A stretch of DNA of 64,000 nucleotides from Salvator merianae (lineage: Eukaryota; Chordata; Lepidosauria; Squamata; Teiidae): NCBI GenBank assembly GCA_003586115.2, contig QVOM02000115.1:5554494-5618493 (forward strand), given 5' to 3'. The notes below the pieces were generated by a model. That model had not been told where the DNA came from and made no database searches. It worked only from the letters and a program-made list of their open reading frames with translations. Position numbers and translations under genes: made by a program. Numbering within the stretch: position 1 is the first letter of the stretch; each line of letters begins with the position of its first letter. Below, one piece after another: positions 61,511 through 64,000 of the stretch.

Positions 61511-62489
61511 GTGTTCTCATAGTTATAAAATCTGTCATTTTATGAGTTGGGTGCTATGCACAGATCAGCTGGCAGGGGCTGTGCTTGTATATTGCATGCA
61601 TGCATGTGCATGTGAAGTATAGCGGGGCAGAAGTTCGGTGGGGCAGAAATCAAACATAGTCTGAAACAAACGGTTTGTTTAAACATGACTTTACATACTT
61701 TGATGTTATTGGGAAGCAGCTCAAACTATCACTAAGCCAAGAAGCAGTTCGTTATAAGTAAACATCAGAGACATATTTCTACCATATCCATCTCAAGTCA
61801 AGGGGTATCTGTGAGCAGGTCTTGTGTGCTTCATGTTGGCCCACACAGGAAGTTTCTGGCACAATTAAAATGGCTTCCAGATCATGTCTCAGCATCCCTT
61901 GCTTCAGTTTCAACCACAAGATACTCTTTCCACACCCCTCTCCACCCTTTTTCCAAATACCTCTCTCTCTTGGCTTTGCCTTTCAGTCTTCTCTGTCTAC
62001 TCCAACATTTTAAACCAAGCTAGACAGTCAGAATTAAAGACTGAAATAATCAACAGTGGTGGTTTTTGTGGCGCTGGCCCACAAATAGCCTGGTAACAAT
62101 TACATCTTGAGTGAGGAAAACATTTTCAGGCCTTACTTATAACAACAGACCCAGGAGAGTGATTTCATCTTCAAGAAAACACTTCATCTTACGAATGCCA
62201 CAAAACTGATTTATTATTTCATTACTGACTAAGGGAGAAAATCTGCATCACATACAATTGATAACATACTAAAGTATCCCAATAATGCCTCCTTTTCCCT
62301 CACAATGTCTTTCTACATGGCACATTAGTTTTGTTTTCTTTGTTCAGCCCATCAAAAGGGGCATCACTGAACAGCTGTCCCACAGCTACTAGAAGATTAT
62401 GATGTCCTGAGGCAGTGTAGCAGGGACACCCCTGATCTACTTTCCACAAAAGGCTGTGCCTCATGCTAGGAGACAACAGGGGCCTCTTC

Positions 62490-62560
62490 AGAACACAAGG
62501 AGCACCCCGCTCTATCAGACCAAAAGTCCATCTAAGCCAGAATCATAACCTCCAGCTACA
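62490..62560 (-). mobile_element. CR1-type LINE tail fragment
   Basis: aaggagcaccccgctctatc then agaccaaaagtccatctaag is a degraded reversed CR1 3' phrase, as at 2570-2610. Confidence 0.5.
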
Positions 62561-62682
62561 CCTAAGATTTCTTCTCCTTTGATCAAGTTGCAGAGCAACT
62601 GAAATACATTAATTACCAGTCAAAGTGTACTCATTCTACATTTTACCTTGTTTGACTGGGAAAAACACTCAGAAGGCTTCCC

Positions 62683-62686
<4 letters not shown>

Positions 62687-62713
<27 letters not shown>
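62687..62713 (+). repeat. (CA)n microsatellite
   Basis: About 13 uninterrupted CA units. Confidence 0.96.
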
Positions 62714-64000
62714 ATGTGACAAGCCACTTTTCTCATTGGAACAGCCAGAGGAAATACAAAAAGTCTTTTGTTGCTGATGATGATACTTTGTGAAACCAAC
62801 CCAAAGTGCCACACTGCCATACTACCACGCCTTCATGGGCTCTTCCAATGAGGAGATTGTCAATGCGTCTCCAGATATACAAGCCAATAGGAAACAAGGA
62901 AGCAAGAATTGTTTCATTATAAGAAGTATTGATAACTTCCTATTGATTTGTATATCTCAAGACCCAGTCATGGTCTCCTCATAAACCTCAAGGATTAACA
63001 GATTTCAGACTTCACTACTGCTATCTTTTTAGTAATAGAGAAATGGGAAATATAAAGTTCCATACTTCCACACCAATACTGAAGAAAAAAAAAAGTCATC
63101 AAACAGTGTGGGCATGAGTGATAAATGCCTTGATCTACAGAGCTGAAGGAAAGGGTGTGAAGTATGACTGACCAATGGGAGCAAAGTATGGGCCAGGGAC
63201 ATTTCTCAGAAAACTAGAAATACCTGAATAAGGAACAGTATGTGCATTGTGAGGTTAACATGGGAAATGGAAAGCCTTTTTCAGGTCAAGACACCATAAA
63301 GTACTGTATATTGGTGGACCCCAATTTTCACAGTGGCAAACCAGATGTCTACAGGATGCCAAGGTGGACACAAGTTCCATAGCACTCTCCTTGCTCATAA
63401 TCCTAAGGAGCTGACCTTTAGATCACCATCACACCCTTAATACTCTTTCATGAATTCACTGAAGGTTCCTTTGAAGACATCCAAGGTGGTGGACATTATC
63501 CACATCATACAACGACAAATTCCATGGTTTCATTATGAGCTGTATTTATCCTGAATCTTCCACCATTCAGCTTCATTGGATTGCCCCTATGTTCTAGTAT
63601 TCTGCAACAAGGAGGTGGGAATGGGGAATTTTGCATTCACTTTCTCCACACAATGCATTCTTTTACGACTGATGTCATGTCCCCTTCACTTGCCTTTCCC
63701 CCCTAAATTAGAAAGCCCCAAATGTTGTAAGCATTGCTCATTGAAAAACCCTTTCCTTTACGAATGCAGTCACAGAAAACAATTAAGTGACGAGCCACCC
63801 TCTTGCATGCAGACCTTTGACACAGAAACATTCTTTTTTGCAACATCAAACCTGAAAACAGGAAACTGAACTCCAAAGCAAACACGTTTGCAAATGTAGT
63901 CATATGCCTTTCCATTGTGAAGCATACAGTATCTCTTGCTGAAAAAGGATGCTAGGAAGGCAACCTCATTAAACTCTATCAATTTCAAAACCAATGAAGA

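Larger units (their letters stand above)
57914..64000 (-). other. NRP2 intron 1 (3' portion, partial)
   Basis: At least 6,087 nt of intron lie upstream of exon 2 with no recognisable signal-peptide exon. Contents seen by eye: a CORE/MIR-like SINE (58765-58962), degraded CR1-type LINE pieces (59560-60090, 60900-61510, 62490-62560), a short hairpin repeat (60145-60200), a TC run and a CA microsatellite (62687-62713). From about 62720 to 64000 I see nothing identifiable. Confidence 0.8.

Overview
This window is vertebrate nuclear DNA, most likely from a squamate reptile (lizard or snake). It holds part of one protein-coding gene, neuropilin-2 (NRP2), read on the minus strand. Six coding exons join in frame with GT-AG splice sites and compatible phases: 57736-57913, 21310-21491, 14809-15039, 12286-12441, 10988-11157 and 8543-8698. 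Their 1,073 nt encode CUB1 (a1), CUB2 (a2) and the first two-thirds of the first coagulation factor 5/8 discoidin domain (b1). They correspond to exons 2-7 of the usual vertebrate gene. The signal-peptide exon should lie above 57913 and the rest of b1, b2, MAM, transmembrane and tail below 8543. I found neither inside the window.

Layout from low to high coordinates: part of intron 7 (1-8542), exon 7, intron 6, exon 6, intron 5, exon 5, intron 4, exon 4, intron 3, exon 3, a 36.2-kb intron 2 (21492-57735), exon 2, and part of intron 1 (57914-64000). No other gene is convincing. The remaining open frames are short, lack coding signatures and mostly lie in repeats.

The introns hold a varied set of old mobile elements. 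LINE fragments include L2-type (one with the YADD reverse-transcriptase motif), CR1-type, L1-type, probable RTE/BovB and an APE-endonuclease fragment. There are five tRNA-derived SINEs with a tail like Sauria/BovB SINEs, which is the main reason for suggesting a squamate, plus CORE/MIR-like SINEs. One LTR is followed by a proline-tRNA-type primer binding site, as in gammaretrovirus-like endogenous elements. Several families of short inverted-repeat DNA transposons occur, some in two or three copies, and one is a CpG-rich 1.2-kb element. Microsatellites are scattered throughout.

The exons together encode the semaphorin-binding (a1/a2) and VEGF-binding (b1) face of the receptor. The residues of the b1 pocket that accepts C-terminal arginine are present. 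I saw no undescribed multi-gene system. The most useful observations are the exon map, the expanded intron 2 and the inverted-repeat families. All family assignments come from reading motifs by eye. No alignment or database search was run.
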